A stretch of DNA of 5,964 nucleotides from Legionella genomosp. 1. GTDB taxonomy: Bacteria; Pseudomonadota; Gammaproteobacteria; Legionellales; Legionellaceae. Below the pieces are notes generated by a model. That model worked only from the letters and a program-made list of their open reading frames with translations, was not told where the DNA came from and searched no databases. Positions 5,814 to 5,964 of this stretch are shown one piece after another. Positions within the stretch are counted from its first letter, which is position 1. Each line of letters opens with the position of its first letter. Both the position numbers and the translations under genes were made by a program. The stretch is taken from assembly GCA_945901965.1 (NCBI GenBank), contig CAMDMN010000144.1, positions 1-5,964 on the forward strand. Direction: 5' to 3'.

Positions 5814-5964
5814 ATGGACTGTTTATTTTGTAAAATTGCGGCAGGAGTTATACCTGCAAAAAAGGTGTTAGAGACTGATGAGATCATAGCTTTTTATGAC
5901 ATTAATCCACAAGCTCCTAAACACTTACTTATAATACCAAAAAAACATATTGCAACAATTGATG
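5814..5964 (+). CDS. HIT-family (histidine triad) nucleotide-binding protein, 5' part
   Basis: Fifty codons plus one base are inside the window; the gene runs off the right edge. The start MDCLFCKIAAGVIPAKKV, then DEIIAFYDINPQAPKHLLII and PKKHIATID, is the standard N-terminal half of HinT-like proteins. These hydrolyse nucleoside phosphoramidates and other nucleotide conjugates in the cytoplasm. C3 and C6 are the CxxC pair that binds zinc in many members. The catalytic HxHxH motif would lie beyond the window and cannot be checked. GAGGA at 5805-5809 is a good ribosome binding site four bases before the ATG. The gene is transcribed away from the ankyrin gene. Confidence 0.93.
   Translation, partial: MDCLFCKIAAGVIPAKKVLETDEIIAFYDINPQAPKHLLIIPKKHIATID

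Overview
The window is an AT-rich piece of bacterial chromosome with short intergenic gaps. It carries two recognisable housekeeping genes, a family I inorganic pyrophosphatase (ppa) and the 5' end of a HIT-family (histidine triad) gene. Around them are three larger genes of a kind common in host-associated bacteria: a flavin monooxygenase-like protein with a TPR-like C-terminal half, a C39/papain-like cysteine peptidase candidate, and an ankyrin-repeat protein. The pyrophosphatase matches the Escherichia coli type in length and in every active-site position I could place, so a gammaproteobacterium is likely. The low G+C and eukaryote-like repeat proteins suggest an intracellular or amoeba-associated lineage such as the Legionellales. 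That placement is inference and no gene here proves it.

Layout, left to right. Positions 1-119 hold the 3' end of the flavoprotein gene inside a large interrupted inverted repeat. The flavoprotein gene (106-2196, minus) has a clear Shine-Dalgarno sequence and a -10 box just upstream. Upstream of it is a short gene not obvious from long-ORF searches, 2319-2480 minus, encoding a 53-residue single-pass membrane protein. Its start overlaps the end of the cysteine peptidase gene (2449-3777, minus) by 32 bases. Next come a 175-base gap, ppa (3953-4489, minus) with its own sigma70-type promoter, and a 27-bp-arm nested palindrome (4573-4638) directly after the stop codon of the ankyrin gene (4642-5655, minus). 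The ankyrin gene and the rightmost HIT gene (5814 onward, plus, cut by the window edge) are divergent, with facing promoters in a 158-base gap.

How they work together. Peptidase and small membrane protein look like one translationally coupled unit: a soluble, coiled-coil-flanked peptidase and a tiny membrane protein that may anchor or accompany it. The other minus-strand genes each appear to have their own promoter, so I see no single long operon. The flavoprotein resembles the MICAL-type monooxygenase fold, although the alignment was made from memory. Together with the TPR and ankyrin proteins this makes the region a plausible set of host-interaction genes placed between core genes. No secretion signal or substrate can be read from the DNA alone.
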